A stretch of 64,000 bases of DNA from Streptomyces sp. McG3 (GTDB lineage: Bacteria > Actinomycetota > Actinomycetes > Streptomycetales > Streptomycetaceae). Below the pieces are notes generated by a model. The model ran no database searches and was not told where the DNA came from. It worked only from the letters and a program-made list of their open reading frames with translations. This document shows, piece by piece, positions 32,636-41,972 of this stretch. Every line of letters begins with the position of its first letter. Position 1 is the stretch's first letter. The translations under genes and the position numbers were made by a program. Location: NCBI RefSeq assembly GCF_018619185.1, contig NZ_JAAXYC010000003.1, forward strand, positions 1 to 64,000, given 5' to 3'.

Positions 32636-35392
32636 ATGAGCGAGCACCGTCGCAAAACGCCTCAGCCACAGGGTGGCGGGCGTGCAGCGGCCAGACGAGC
32701 CGCCCAGCAGTCGACCGGACGCCGAGCAGTCCCGTCACGCAGAGCCACGTCGGCGTCACCTTCCGAATCGCCGTCCGAGTCGCACGGCGAGGAGCGCCAG
32801 TACGGCAGCCGCGCCGAGGCCCGCCGCGCGGCCCAGAAGGGTGGTCGGCGCCGGGGTGCCGACGCCGGGGGCCACGGCGCGGGCGGCGGTGGCCGGCGCC
32901 GCGGTGGCGGCGGTTCCGACGGTCCGGGGGGACGGGGGCGCGACCACGGTGACCCGGGCAAGAAGCGCCTCATCGACTACCCGCGCCACGGCAGGTACGG
33001 GTTCCGCCGCTGGGTGCCCTCGTGGAAGCTGGTGTCGGGGCTCTGTCTGGGCTTCCTCGGGGTGCTGATGGGCATCGGGGGCATCTCGTACGCCCTGGTG
33101 TCCAAGCCGAACATCAACGAAGCGGCCACGGCGCAGAACAACGTCTACTACTGGGCCGACGGCACGCAGATGGTGGCGACCGGTGGCGCGGTCAACCGCC
33201 AGGAGCTGAAGTACGAGCAGATCCCGGAGGAGATGCGCAACGCCGTCATCTCGGCCGAGAACAAGAGCTTCGAGACGGACAAGGGCATCGACCCGGTGGG
33301 CATCGGCCGTGCGCTGTTGAACATGGCCACGGGCGGTGAGACCCAGGGCGGCTCGACCATCACCCAGCAGTACGTGAAGAACTCCATGCTCTCCCAGGAC
33401 CAGACGCTCAAGCGGAAGTTCCAGGAACTCTTCATCACGCTCAAGGTCGCCGGTGAGGACAGCAAGGAAAAGGTGATGGCGGGGTACCTCAACGTCTCGT
33501 ACTACGGACGTGGGGCCTCGGGGCTGCAGGCGGCCGCCCGCACCTACTACAACAAGGACGCCGACGAACTGAACGCGAGCGAGTGCGCCTTCCTGGCGAC
33601 TCTGCTCAAGGGCGCGAGCTACTACGACCCCGCCGGCGCCCCCGACATCGACAAGAACAACGCGACCGCGGAGAAGAACACCGAGCGGGCCGAGGACCGT
33701 TGGAAGTGGATCCTTGACGAGCAGGTCAAGGACGGGCGCATGACGGCGGAGGAGCGCACCAAGTACACGAAGTTCCCCATGCCGCTGCCGAAGAAGAAGG
33801 ACGCCAAGCTGGGCGGCCAGACCGGCTACCTGGTGGAGCTTTCCAAGAAGTACTTCCTCGCCAACAACGACCGCGGCATCGACGCCAAGCAGCTCGAACT
33901 GGGCGGCTACGAGATCCACACCACCTTCCAGAAGAAGAGGGTGCAGGAGCTCGAAGCAGCGGTGAACAAGGTCTACAAGGCCAAGATCCGGCCCAAGGAG
34001 CGCCCCAAGACGGACACGCACGTCGAGTTCGGCGGTGCGTCCGTCGACGCGAAGACCGGCGCCATCATCGCCACGTACGGCGGCCAGAACGCCACCACCC
34101 ACTTCACGAACAACGCGGACGCCACCGGGGCCCAGGTCGGTTCGACGTGGAAGCCGTTCGTCCTGGCCGCGGCCATGCAGTACGGCGTGCGCGACCCGTC
34201 CGGCGGGCCGGAGCAGAGCAACTCCGAGCGCACCCAGGTCTCGCCGGAGAGCATCTACAACGGCGACGACGGCCTGCGGATCAGGGACTACACCGGCAAG
34301 ATCTGGCTGAACGAGGACGACAAGGAGTGGCGCCAGACCAACGACGGCAACTACGACTACGGCGAGATCGACCTGCGGACGGCCATGGAGAAGTCCGCCA
34401 ACTCCCCGTTCGTGCAGCTCGGCATGGACGTCGGTACGGACAAGGTCAAGGATGTCGCCGTCGCCTCCGGTCTGAAGGACGACACCTTCATGGCGAACTC
34501 CACCGTTCCCTCGTTCTCCATCGGCACCTCGTCGCCCAGCGCCATCCGGATGGCGGGCTCCTACGCCACCTTCGCCACGAGTGGTCAGCAGAACGACACG
34601 TACTCGGTGACCGAGGTGAAGCAGGGAGGCGAGGTCGTCTTCCAGCACAGGAAGAAGCCCAAGCGTGCCTTCAGCCCTGTTATCGCCGACAACGTGACGG
34701 ACGTGCTGAAGAACGTCGTGGAGAACGGAACGGGTGAGCCCGCCCGTCTCGAGGGCCGTGAGGCCGCGGGCAAGACCGGTACGACGGACGGCAACCGGTC
34801 CGCCTGGTTCGTCGGGTACACGCCGCAGATCTCGACCGCCATCAGCATGTTCCGGCTCGACGACGACGAAACGAACGAAGAGCGCGAGTTCGAGAAGATG
34901 TTCGGCACCGGTGGCGAGGAGAAGATCCACGGAAACTCGTTCCCGGCCTCCATCTGGCACGACTACATGACCGGGGCGATGAAGGGCAAGAAGGCCATCT
35001 CCTTCCCGGAACCGAAGGACCTGGGCGATGTCGTGTGGGGCGGTGGCGCGGTCAGCCCCAGCCCGACGCCCAGTCCCACGCCTTCGCCGACGCCCTCCGA
35101 GGAGGAGACGACGCCGACGCCGACGCCGACCCAGACCACTCCGAGTCCGACGCCGACGCCGACCAAGACCTGCGGCATCTTCGACCCGAACTGCCAGGAG
35201 GCCAACGGCGGGGCGAACGCCGGTGCTGACGGTGGGGGCGACAACGCCGGTGCTGACGGTGGGGGCGACAACGGCGGAGCGGACGGTGGCGCCGACAACG
35301 GCGGAGCGGACGGTGGCGCCGACAACGGCGGAGCCCAGGGAGCGAGCGGCAACCCGGGCGGAACCGGCTCCATCTGGGGCAACAGCGGCTAG
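32636..35392 (+). CDS. Class A penicillin-binding protein (transglycosylase/transpeptidase)
   Basis: The 918-residue enzyme polymerises lipid II and cross-links peptidoglycan. Residues 1-120 form a cytoplasmic Gly/Arg-rich tail, followed by one transmembrane helix (LVSGLCLGFLGVLMGIGGIS, about 131-150). The GT51 domain has the catalytic Glu in SAENKSF (near 209) and GGSTITQQYVKN. The transpeptidase domain has the nucleophile motif STWK (near 502), SAN (near 586) and KTGTT (near 712). The C-terminal 90 residues are Thr/Pro repeats, an isolated CGIFDPNC, then GGADGGADN-type repeats, probably extending through the wall. Start ATG 32636 follows CCGAGGAG, slightly distant. It is likely monocistronic, with a hairpin after its stop. 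Confidence 0.93.
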   Translation: MSEHRRKTPQPQGGGRAAARRAAQQSTGRRAVPSRRATSASPSESPSESHGEERQYGSRAEARRAAQKGGRRRGADAGGHGAGGGGRRRGGGGSDGPGGRGRDHGDPGKKRLIDYPRHGRYGFRRWVPSWKLVSGLCLGFLGVLMGIGGISYALVSKPNINEAATAQNNVYYWADGTQMVATGGAVNRQELKYEQIPEEMRNAVISAENKSFETDKGIDPVGIGRALLNMATGGETQGGSTITQQYVKNSMLSQDQTLKRKFQELFITLKVAGEDSKEKVMAGYLNVSYYGRGASGLQAAARTYYNKDADELNASECAFLATLLKGASYYDPAGAPDIDKNNATAEKNTERAEDRWKWILDEQVKDGRMTAEERTKYTKFPMPLPKKKDAKLGGQTGYLVELSKKYFLANNDRGIDAKQLELGGYEIHTTFQKKRVQELEAAVNKVYKAKIRPKERPKTDTHVEFGGASVDAKTGAIIATYGGQNATTHFTNNADATGAQVGSTWKPFVLAAAMQYGVRDPSGGPEQSNSERTQVSPESIYNGDDGLRIRDYTGKIWLNEDDKEWRQTNDGNYDYGEIDLRTAMEKSANSPFVQLGMDVGTDKVKDVAVASGLKDDTFMANSTVPSFSIGTSSPSAIRMAGSYATFATSGQQNDTYSVTEVKQGGEVVFQHRKKPKRAFSPVIADNVTDVLKNVVENGTGEPARLEGREAAGKTGTTDGNRSAWFVGYTPQISTAISMFRLDDDETNEEREFEKMFGTGGEEKIHGNSFPASIWHDYMTGAMKGKKAISFPEPKDLGDVVWGGGAVSPSPTPSPTPSPTPSEEETTPTPTPTQTTPSPTPTPTKTCGIFDPNCQEANGGANAGADGGGDNAGADGGGDNGGADGGADNGGADGGADNGGAQGASGNPGGTGSIWGNSG

Positions 35393-35438
35393 CCGGAAGC
35401 CCCGGCCGGTCCCTCACGGGCCGGTCCGGCACAGCGGC

Positions 35439-35474
35439 GAGGGCCGCCGTACCCACCCGGGTACGGCGGCCCTC
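35439..35474 (+). terminator. Terminator after the PBP gene
   Basis: GAGGGCCGCCGTACCC and GGGTACGGCGGCCCTC form a perfect 16-bp stem with a 4-base loop, 47 bp after the PBP stop. Confidence 0.85.
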
Positions 35475-35573
35475 TCGTGTTCCCGGCGGGGGCACGCGGC
35501 ATCCCGGATCCGTGTCCGTGTCCCCCGGGCGGTCCTTGCCCCGGGCACAGCCCCGTACGGCAGGATGTGCGGC

Positions 35574-37079
35574 ATGCCAAGCCCCAGCGCAGAAGACACG
35601 AGCGTGCACCAGGAGCGGCCCGTCGTGCGGCCTACCGATCAGGACGAGGTCGCGGCGGCCGGCAGCGAGCTGTTCGGCGGCCGGGTGGGACGCTGGGCGC
35701 GGCTCGGCGACGGCCCGCTCACGCCCGTGCGCGTCGTCGCGCTGGTCATGATCGGGATGTTCGCCCTCGGCATGGTGCAGAAGATCCCCTGTTACGAATG
35801 GGCCTGGTTCCGCGGGGCCACCTCGCAGTACACCCACGCCTGCTACTCCGACATTCCGCACCTCTTCATGGGGCGCGGGTTCGCCGACGGTCTCGTGCCG
35901 TACTTCGACCGGCTGAGCGGCGATATGCAGTACCTGGAGTACCCCGTGCTGACCGGGGTGTTCATGCAGGTGGCGTCCTGGCTGACGCTGACGCCGGACA
36001 GCGACCCCATCCAGCAGCGCGAGCAGATGTACTGGATGGTCAACGCGGGCATGCTGATGATCTGCGCGGTCGTCATCGCCGTGTGCACCGTCCGCACGCA
36101 CCGCCGTCGCCCCTGGGACGGCCTCCTGGTCGCGCTGGCCCCCGCGTTCGTCCTCACCGCGACCATCAACTGGGACCTGCTGGCCGTCGCCCTGACGGCC
36201 GCGGCGATGCTCATGTGGTCCCGGGGCCGGGTGCTCGCGTTCGGCATCCTCATCGGCCTGGCCACGGCCGCCAAGCTCTACCCCGTCCTGTTGCTCGGCC
36301 CCCTCCTCGTGCTCTGCTGGCGGGCGGGCAGGTGGCGTGAGTTCGGGACGGCGCTGCTGGGCGCGGGAGCGGCCTGGCTGGTGGTGAATCTGCCGGTGAT
36401 GCTCTTCGCCCCCGAGGGATGGCGGAAGTTCTACACGTTCAGCCAGGAGCGGCCGATCGACTTCGGTTCGTTCTGGCTGATCATCACCCAGCGCACCGGC
36501 AAGCCCATCGACGTGGAGACGGTCAACACCGCGTCGGTCGTCCTGATGGTCGTGTTCTGCGCGGGCATCGCGGGCCTGGCGCTCTCCGCGGCCCGCCGGC
36601 CGCGCTTCGCCCAACTGGCGTTCCTGGTGGTGGCCGCGTTCATCCTGACGAACAAGGTCTACTCACCGCAGTACGTGCTCTGGTTGATCCCGCTGGCCGT
36701 CCTGGCCCGGCCGCGCTGGCGCGACTTCCTCATCTGGCAGGCCTGCGAGGTCATGTACTTCCTCGGGATCTGGTTCTACCTCGCCTACACCAGCGGCGGG
36801 GACAAGCACCAGGGGCTGCCGCAGGAGGGCTACCAGGTCGCGATCGCCCTGCATCTGCTGGGCACGCTGTACCTGTGCGCGCTGATCGTCCGGGACATCC
36901 TGCAGCCGGAGAAGGACCCGGTGCGCCGGGACGGGTCGGACGACCCGTCGGGCGGTGTCCTCGACGGGGCTCCGGACGCGTTCGTGCTGGCGCCCGAGGC
37001 CCGTCCGTCCGGACACGAGGCCCCGGCGGTCACGGGACCACAGGTGGAGTGGGGCGTCGCGCCCACCCGGGACGGCTGA
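35574..37079 (+). CDS. GT87-like polyprenol-phosphate mannosyltransferase family membrane protein
   Basis: I start at ATG 35574 (501 residues, MPSPSAEDTS). CAGGAT lies 7 bases upstream and could be either a ribosome site or a -10 of a leaderless message. After about 60 soluble residues come ten or more membrane helices. The first large outside loop contains CYEWAWF...YTHACYSDIPHLF, and LEYPVLTGVFMQ follows the next segment; the acidic and aromatic residues here fit GT-C enzymes. ATAAKLYPVLLLGPLL and NKVYSPQYVLWLIPL are typical of the GT87 family, which uses polyprenyl-phosphate-mannose outside the membrane. The C-terminal 70 residues are acidic and probably cytoplasmic. Product and acceptor are unknown. 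Confidence 0.82.
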   Translation: MPSPSAEDTSVHQERPVVRPTDQDEVAAAGSELFGGRVGRWARLGDGPLTPVRVVALVMIGMFALGMVQKIPCYEWAWFRGATSQYTHACYSDIPHLFMGRGFADGLVPYFDRLSGDMQYLEYPVLTGVFMQVASWLTLTPDSDPIQQREQMYWMVNAGMLMICAVVIAVCTVRTHRRRPWDGLLVALAPAFVLTATINWDLLAVALTAAAMLMWSRGRVLAFGILIGLATAAKLYPVLLLGPLLVLCWRAGRWREFGTALLGAGAAWLVVNLPVMLFAPEGWRKFYTFSQERPIDFGSFWLIITQRTGKPIDVETVNTASVVLMVVFCAGIAGLALSAARRPRFAQLAFLVVAAFILTNKVYSPQYVLWLIPLAVLARPRWRDFLIWQACEVMYFLGIWFYLAYTSGGDKHQGLPQEGYQVAIALHLLGTLYLCALIVRDILQPEKDPVRRDGSDDPSGGVLDGAPDAFVLAPEARPSGHEAPAVTGPQVEWGVAPTRDG

Positions 37080-37119
37080 CCGGGGCCCGGCGCGGCCGTT
37101 CAGGCCGCGCCCGGGCGGC

Positions 37120-38151
37120 TCAGCGGTCGACGAGCCGGTCGTACTGCGTGGTGGTGTGGCGCAGATGGGCGACCAGCTCGTCACCGACCCGGGGCTCCTG
37201 GGCGTCCGAGGGCACGAACAGGATCGACACCTGCATGTGCGGCGGCTCGGCGAACCACCGCTGCTTGCCCGCCCAGACGAACGGCGACAGGTTGCGGTTG
37301 ACCGTGGCCAGCCCCGCGCGGGCGACGCCCTTGGCCCGCGGCATCACGCCGTGCAGCGCCTTGGGCGCCTCCAGGCCGACCCCGTGGGACGTACCGCCGG
37401 CCACGACGACCAGCCAGCCGTCGGAGGCGGCCTTCTGCTGGCGGTAGCCGAACCGGTCGCCCTTGACGACGGGGGTGACGTCCAGGACGGCCCCCCGGTA
37501 CTCGGTGGCCTCGTGGTCGCCGAGCCAGAGCCGGGTGCCGATACGGGCGCGGAACCGGGTCTGGGGGAACTGCTGCTGGAGCCGGGCCAGCTCCTCGGCG
37601 CGCAGATGGCTGACGAACATGGTGTGCAGCGGCAGCCGGGCCGCGCGCAGCCGGTCCATCCAGCCGATGACCTCCTCGACGGCGTCGGAGCCGTCGGTGC
37701 GGTCCAGCGGCAGGTGCAGGGCGAAGCCTTCGAGCCGTACGTCCTCGATCGCCGCGTGCAGCTGCCCGAGCTCCTCCTCCTTGACGCCGTGGCGCTTCAT
37801 CGAGCTCATGCACTCGATGACGACGCGGGCGCCCACCAGGGCGTGCACCCCGTCGACGGAGGAGACGGACCGGATGACGCGGTCCGGCAGGGGCACGGGC
37901 TCCTCACCGCGCCGGAACGGGGTCAGGACGAGCAGGTCGCCGCTGAACCAGTCCTTGATCCGGGCCGCTTCGTAGGTCGTCCCGACGGCGAGGGTGTCGG
38001 ATCCGAAGCGGATCGTCTCGTCGGCGAGGCGCTCGTGACCAAAGCCGTAGCCGTTGCCCTTGCAGACGGGTACGAGACCGGGGAACTGGTCGATCACGGA
38101 CTTCTGGTGCGCCCGCCAGCGCGCGGTGTCGACGTAGAGGGAGAGCGCCAT
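37120..38151 (-). CDS. Alanine racemase-like PLP barrel protein paired with femX
   Basis: The 343-residue protein starts at ATG 38151; the upstream open frame has no ribosome site. It has the N-terminal alanine-racemase barrel with the cofactor lysine in VPVCKGNGYGFG (the VVKANAYGHG equivalent). RIGTRLWLGDHEA and GYRQQKAASDGW follow. It is shorter than a true alanine racemase (about 370-390), and its C-terminal part (AEPPHMQVSILFVPSD) does not show the usual racemase domain with the catalytic Tyr. It may act on another amino acid or bind PLP without racemising. It follows femX by 91 bp on the same strand, so a role in supplying or checking the amino acid added to lipid II is plausible but unproven. 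Confidence 0.8.
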   Translation of the reverse strand: MALSLYVDTARWRAHQKSVIDQFPGLVPVCKGNGYGFGHERLADETIRFGSDTLAVGTTYEAARIKDWFSGDLLVLTPFRRGEEPVPLPDRVIRSVSSVDGVHALVGARVVIECMSSMKRHGVKEEELGQLHAAIEDVRLEGFALHLPLDRTDGSDAVEEVIGWMDRLRAARLPLHTMFVSHLRAEELARLQQQFPQTRFRARIGTRLWLGDHEATEYRGAVLDVTPVVKGDRFGYRQQKAASDGWLVVVAGGTSHGVGLEAPKALHGVMPRAKGVARAGLATVNRNLSPFVWAGKQRWFAEPPHMQVSILFVPSDAQEPRVGDELVAHLRHTTTQYDRLVDR

Positions 38152-38242
38152 GGCCGGCCCGGAACCTTTCTGGTGGCTGCGGTGAATCAGGAACGAACGG
38201 TGTGTGCCGAGATGTGTGCGGCCCAATGGGGAGTGAAGCGGA

Positions 38243-39361
38243 TCAGCGGCGCGACATGTAGATGTCGAGCGCCTTGTGGAGCAGCTTGTTGAGCGGGAAG
38301 TCCCACTCGCCGACGTACTCGACTGCTTCGCCGCCGGTGCCGACCTTGAACTGGATCAGGCCGAAGAGATGGTCGGTCTCGTCCAGCGAGTCGCTGATCC
38401 CGCGCAGGTCGTAGACGGTCGCGCCCATCGCGTAGCTGTCGCGCAGCATGCGCCACTGCATCGCGTTGGACGGCCGGACCTCGCGCCCGATGTTGTCGGA
38501 GGCGCCGTAGGAGTACCAGACGTGTCCGCCGACGACCAGCATGGTGGCGGCGGAGAGGTTCACGCCGTTGTGCCGGGCGAAGTAGAGGCGCATCCGGTTG
38601 GGGTCCTCGGAGTTGAGGACGGTCCACATGCGCTGGAAGTACGAGAGCGGGCGCGGCCGGAAGTGGTCGCGCACGGCGGTGATCTCGTAGAGCCGCTGCC
38701 ACTCGGCCAGGTCCTCGTAGCCGCCCTGGACGACCTCGACGCCGGCCTTGTCGGCCTTCTTGATGTTGCGGCGCCACAGCTGGTTGAAGCCCTTGAGGAC
38801 GTCTTCGAGCGAGCGGTTGGCCAGCGGCACCTGGAAGACGTAGCGGGGCTGGACGTCACCGAATCCGGCGCCGCCGTCCTCGGCCTGCTGCCAGCCCATC
38901 TTGCGCAGCCGGTCGGAGACCTCGAAGGCGCGCGGCTCGATGTGCGTGGCCTCGACGTCGCGCAGGCGCTTCACGTCCGGGTCCTGGATGCCGGACTTGA
39001 TGGCGGCCGAGTCCCAGCGGCGGATGACCACCGGCGGCCCCATCTTCACGGAGAAGGCGCCCTGCTGCTTGAGGTGCGCGAGCATCGGCTGGAGCCAGTC
39101 GTCCAGGTTCGGTGCGTGCCAGTTGATGACCGGGCCCTCGGGGAGGTACGCCAGGTAGCGCTTGATCTTGGGCAGCTGGCGGTACAGGACGAGGCCGGCG
39201 CCGACGATCTCGCCGTTCTTGTCGAACCAGCCCAGGTTCTCCGAGCGCCATTCGGTCTTCACATCAGCCCACGCCGGGACCTGGCAGTGACTGGCCGAGG
39301 GCAGGCTCTGGATGTACGCCAGATGCTGCTCTCGGCTGATGGTCCTCAGGGTCAGGCTCAT
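38243..39361 (-). CDS. femX: FemX, lipid II peptide-bridge aminoacyltransferase (FemABX family)
   Basis: The 372-residue protein starts at ATG 39361. It shows the paired GNAT-like domains of the FemABX family: PSASHCQVPAWADVK near the start, GPPVVIRRWD, then FNQLWRRNIKKADKAGVEV (the Arg/Lys-rich family motif). It ends with ATMLVVGGHVWYSYGASDN and KVGTGGEAVEYVGEWDFPLN. FemX uses charged tRNA to add the first bridge residue to lipid II; in Streptomyces, whose wall is LL-diaminopimelate with a single glycine, glycyl transfer is expected. No long coiled-coil insertion is present, consistent with FemX rather than FemA/B. It is leftward with the racemase-like gene behind it. Confidence 0.88.
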   Translation of the reverse strand: MSLTLRTISREQHLAYIQSLPSASHCQVPAWADVKTEWRSENLGWFDKNGEIVGAGLVLYRQLPKIKRYLAYLPEGPVINWHAPNLDDWLQPMLAHLKQQGAFSVKMGPPVVIRRWDSAAIKSGIQDPDVKRLRDVEATHIEPRAFEVSDRLRKMGWQQAEDGGAGFGDVQPRYVFQVPLANRSLEDVLKGFNQLWRRNIKKADKAGVEVVQGGYEDLAEWQRLYEITAVRDHFRPRPLSYFQRMWTVLNSEDPNRMRLYFARHNGVNLSAATMLVVGGHVWYSYGASDNIGREVRPSNAMQWRMLRDSYAMGATVYDLRGISDSLDETDHLFGLIQFKVGTGGEAVEYVGEWDFPLNKLLHKALDIYMSRR

Positions 39362-39533
39362 GCGGGGCGCTCCTCGGCAGGTGTGTCCCCATCGGTCAGG
39401 GGCTCCGGCTCTCGCGCCGAAGCCTACTGTGACCGAGGGGCGCCCGGCCTGGCCCCGGGGGCCCGGAACGTACGGCGGACCGGCGCGGGCGCCCGGGCAC
39501 CCGCGCCGGCCGGTGCTCCGGCCGGTGCTCCGG

Positions 39534-39875
39534 TCAGGTGATCACGCCGCCGAAGAGACCGCCGTGGGCCATGCCCAGGTAGAAGCCGACCGCGGAGGCG
39601 CCGAGGCCCATGATCAGGCCGAACCGCTCCCAGGTGGTCTTCGAGATGTACTGGCCGTAGGCCCCGGTCAGAATCCCGATGAGCCCGGCCCATGAGCTGA
39701 TCAGGTGCAGATGGTGGAACATCGCCGTGACGAACGCGAGGACGCCGAGCACCCCGGTCACCACCATCAGGACGTCCTGGACGGGGTGCGGTCTGCCGTC
39801 CGTCGCGAAGAGTGAACCGGTGGCGCGGCGGCCGGTCGGGGACCGGGAGCCGGCGGGGCGGATGGTCTGTGCCAT
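39534..39875 (-). CDS. Small conserved membrane protein
   Basis: The 113-residue protein starts at ATG 39875 after AGGAGGTACTCC, a perfect ribosome site. The first 30 residues are polar and basic (RSPTGRRATGS). They are followed by three hydrophobic segments: VLMVVTGVLGVLAFVTAMFH, LISSWAGLIGILTGAYG and FGLIMGLGASAVGFYLGMAHGG. No catalytic motif is present. In Streptomyces a gene like this sits between femX and rpsF. Function is unknown. Confidence 0.85.
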   Translation of the reverse strand: MAQTIRPAGSRSPTGRRATGSLFATDGRPHPVQDVLMVVTGVLGVLAFVTAMFHHLHLISSWAGLIGILTGAYGQYISKTTWERFGLIMGLGASAVGFYLGMAHGGLFGGVIT

Positions 39876-40207
39876 GGAGTACCTCCTGGCCGGACGGATG
39901 GGCGGGTGGATCCAGCGCCACGCGCACCGCTGCGGGTGTAGCGCCTCTCACACCGCATCTGTCTCGATTGTGCCCTCTGAGCTCCTGATTTCAACCGGAA
40001 GCCGGTCTACGGGTAGTCTGTACGGTCTGCACCGGTGTCTGCCCAGGCCAGCACGGCGAGCCTTCGCCCGAACCCCGTCTCCGGGATCGTTCGGGAGCGG
40101 ATTGTCCGTGCTGGGTGTTCTCCTCGGGAACGCCGTTGCAACACGCATCACGACCCTCCTGCCACGGAACGACCGTGGCCGCTGAGTCCAAAGGAGGTGG
40201 GTTCCAC
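39876..40207 (+). promoter_or_regulatory. Promoter and long leader of the rpsF-ssb-rpsR-rplI operon
   Basis: TTCAAC (about 39,990) and TAGTCT (about 40,014-40,019) are a candidate -35/-10 pair with an 18-bp spacer. If used, the leader is about 180 nt long and can form hairpins, including GCCACGGAACGACCGTGGC (about 40,159-40,177) just before the AAAGGAGGTGG ribosome site. S6:S18 autoregulatory leaders exist upstream of rpsF in many bacteria. I cannot confirm the conserved core here. No gene is visible in the stretch. Confidence 0.35.
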
Positions 40208-40498
40208 ATGCGTCACTACGAGGTGATGGTCATCCTCGACCCCGATCTCGAGGAGCGAGCAGTCTCCCCGCTGATCGAGAACTTCCTCTCCGTCGTCCGT
40301 GAGGGCGACGGAAAGGTGGAGAAGGTCGACACCTGGGGCCGTCGTCGGCTCGCCTACGAGATCAAGAAGAAGCCCGAGGGCATCTACTCGGTCATCGACC
40401 TGCAGGCCGAGCCTGCGGTCGTCAAGGAGCTCGACCGCCAGATGAACCTGAACGAGTCGGTCCTCCGGACCAAGGTCCTCCGTCCCGAGATCCACTGA
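40208..40498 (+). CDS. rpsF: 30S ribosomal protein S6
   Basis: The 96-residue protein starts at ATG 40208 behind AAAGGAGGTGG. It begins [17 protein letters not shown] and contains [24 protein letters not shown], both invariant features of bacterial S6, and ends VLRPEIH. S6 binds S18 on the 30S platform, and rpsR lies two genes downstream. First gene of the rpsF-ssb-rpsR-rplI operon. Confidence 0.98.
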   Translation: MRHYEVMVILDPDLEERAVSPLIENFLSVVREGDGKVEKVDTWGRRRLAYEIKKKPEGIYSVIDLQAEPAVVKELDRQMNLNESVLRTKVLRPEIH

Positions 40499-40572
40499 GC
40501 TTCTAGCTCAGCGGTTTTCGGGTCCGAGTAGCAGCAAGCAGCCAGAAGCAATCCCCGCCGAGAGGTTCACCC

Positions 40573-41202
40573 ATGGCAGGCGAGACCGTCATCACGGTCG
40601 TCGGCAATCTCGTCGACGACCCCGAGCTGCGCTTCACCCCGTCCGGTGCGGCGGTCGCGAAGTTCCGTGTCGCGTCCACTCCCCGCATCTTCGACCGGCA
40701 GACCAATGAGTGGAAGGACGGCGAAGGCCTGTTCCTCACCTGCTCGGTCTGGCGTCAGGCGGCGGAGAACGTCGCGGAGTCGCTTCAGCGAGGCATGCGC
40801 GTCGTCGTGCAGGGCCGGCTGAAGCAGCGGTCCTACGAGGACCGTGAGGGCGTCAAGCGCACGGTCTACGAGCTGGACGTCGAGGAAGTCGGCCCCAGCC
40901 TCAAGAACGCCACGGCCAAGGTCACCAAGACCACCGGTCGCGGTGGTCAGGGCGGCCAGGGTGGATACGGCGGCGGCCAGCAGGGCGGCGGCAACTGGGG
41001 CGGCGGTCCCGGTGGCGGTGGCCAGCAGGGCGGCGGCGGTGCACCCGCCGACGACCCGTGGGCGACCGGCGCGCCGGCAGGCGGCCAGGGCGGCGGGGGA
41101 CAGCAGGGCGGCGGGGGCGGCTGGGGCGGAAGCTCCGGCGGTTCCGGCGGTTCCGGCGGTGCCTCTTCTGGCGGCGGCTACTCGGACGAGCCTCCCTTCT
41201 AG
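40573..41202 (+). CDS. ssb: Single-stranded DNA-binding protein
   Basis: The 209-residue protein starts at ATG 40573. The OB fold occupies residues about 1-110: [22 protein letters not shown] at the start, then [18 protein letters not shown] and [14 protein letters not shown] disordered Gly/Gln-rich linker follows, about 80 residues long, encoded by repetitive GGC-rich DNA (about 40,940-41,180). The tip is DEPPF, the acidic partner-binding tail equivalent to DDDIPF. It coats single-stranded DNA during replication and repair. In Streptomyces this essential SsbA lies between rpsF and rpsR, as here. Confidence 0.97.
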   Translation: MAGETVITVVGNLVDDPELRFTPSGAAVAKFRVASTPRIFDRQTNEWKDGEGLFLTCSVWRQAAENVAESLQRGMRVVVQGRLKQRSYEDREGVKRTVYELDVEEVGPSLKNATAKVTKTTGRGGQGGQGGYGGGQQGGGNWGGGPGGGGQQGGGGAPADDPWATGAPAGGQGGGGQQGGGGGWGGSSGGSGGSGGASSGGGYSDEPPF

Positions 41203-41245
41203 GGCTGCTCGTACCCCCACTTCTTGATCACACAGGAGAAACACC

Positions 41246-41482
41246 ATGGCGAAGCCGCCTGTGCGCAAGCCTAAGAAGAAGGTCTGCGCGTTCTGCAAGG
41301 ACAAGACCCAGTACGTGGACTACAAGGACACGAACATGCTGCGGAAGTTCATTTCCGACCGCGGCAAGATCCGTGCCCGCCGCGTCACCGGCAACTGCAC
41401 GCAGCACCAGCGTGACGTCGCCACGGCTGTCAAGAACAGCCGTGAGATGGCGCTGCTGCCCTACACGTCCACCGCGCGATAA
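41246..41482 (+). CDS. rpsR: 30S ribosomal protein S18
   Basis: The 78-residue protein starts at ATG 41246 after AGGAGAAA. It has the S18 core [26 protein letters not shown] and ends with [10 protein letters not shown]. Two cysteines early on (VCAFCKDK) give a CxxC pair that together with the later Cys suggests the zinc-binding (C+) paralogue. That matters because Streptomyces genomes often also encode a zinc-free S18 repressed by Zur. Confidence 0.97.
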   Translation: MAKPPVRKPKKKVCAFCKDKTQYVDYKDTNMLRKFISDRGKIRARRVTGNCTQHQRDVATAVKNSREMALLPYTSTAR

Positions 41483-41500
41483 GGGAAGGGTGACAAGAGC

Positions 41501-41947
41501 ATGAAGATCATCCTCACCCACGAGGTCTCCGGCCTCGGCACCGCCGGCGACGTCGTCGACGTCAAGGACGGGTACGCCCGTAACTACCTGGTTCCGCGTG
41601 GCTTCGCCATTCGCTGGACCAAGGGCGGCGAGAAGGACGTGGCGCAGATCCGCCGCGCCCGCAAGATCCACGAGATCGCGACGATCGAGCAGGCCAACGA
41701 GATCAAGGCCAAGCTCGAGGGCGTGAAGGTCCGTCTGGCTGTTCGCTCCGGCGACGCCGGCCGTCTCTTCGGCTCGGTCACCCCGGCCGACGTCGCTGCG
41801 GCGATCAAGGCCGCCGGTGGTCCCGACGTCGACAAGCGTCGCGTCGAGCTCGGCTCGCCGATCAAGACGCTCGGCGGACACCAGGTGTCCGTCCGTCTGC
41901 ACCCCGAGGTCGCAGCGAAGCTCGGCGTCGAGGTCGTTGCTGCTTAA
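41501..41947 (+). CDS. rplI: 50S ribosomal protein L9
   Basis: The 148-residue protein starts at ATG 41501, 18 bp after rpsR, behind GGAAGGG. The N-terminal domain ([29 protein letters not shown], with the conserved Gly-Tyr-Ala-Arg-Asn) is joined by the long helix to a C-terminal domain with [13 protein letters not shown]. Last gene of the operon, followed by a strong terminator. Confidence 0.97.
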   Translation: MKIILTHEVSGLGTAGDVVDVKDGYARNYLVPRGFAIRWTKGGEKDVAQIRRARKIHEIATIEQANEIKAKLEGVKVRLAVRSGDAGRLFGSVTPADVAAAIKAAGGPDVDKRRVELGSPIKTLGGHQVSVRLHPEVAAKLGVEVVAA

Positions 41948-41972
41948 GGGCAGAGCTCAGCTGAGTCAGTGA

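Noticed and set aside
32472..32639. A 55-codon frame overlapping the PBP start as ATGA
   Set aside because: Third-position GC is not raised, there is no ribosome site, and it lies across the promoter region. The overlap alone is not enough.
40940..41190. GGC-rich repeats as a possible tandem-repeat or CRISPR-like array
   Set aside because: They encode the glycine-rich linker of SSB in frame, with no constant repeat and spacer structure.
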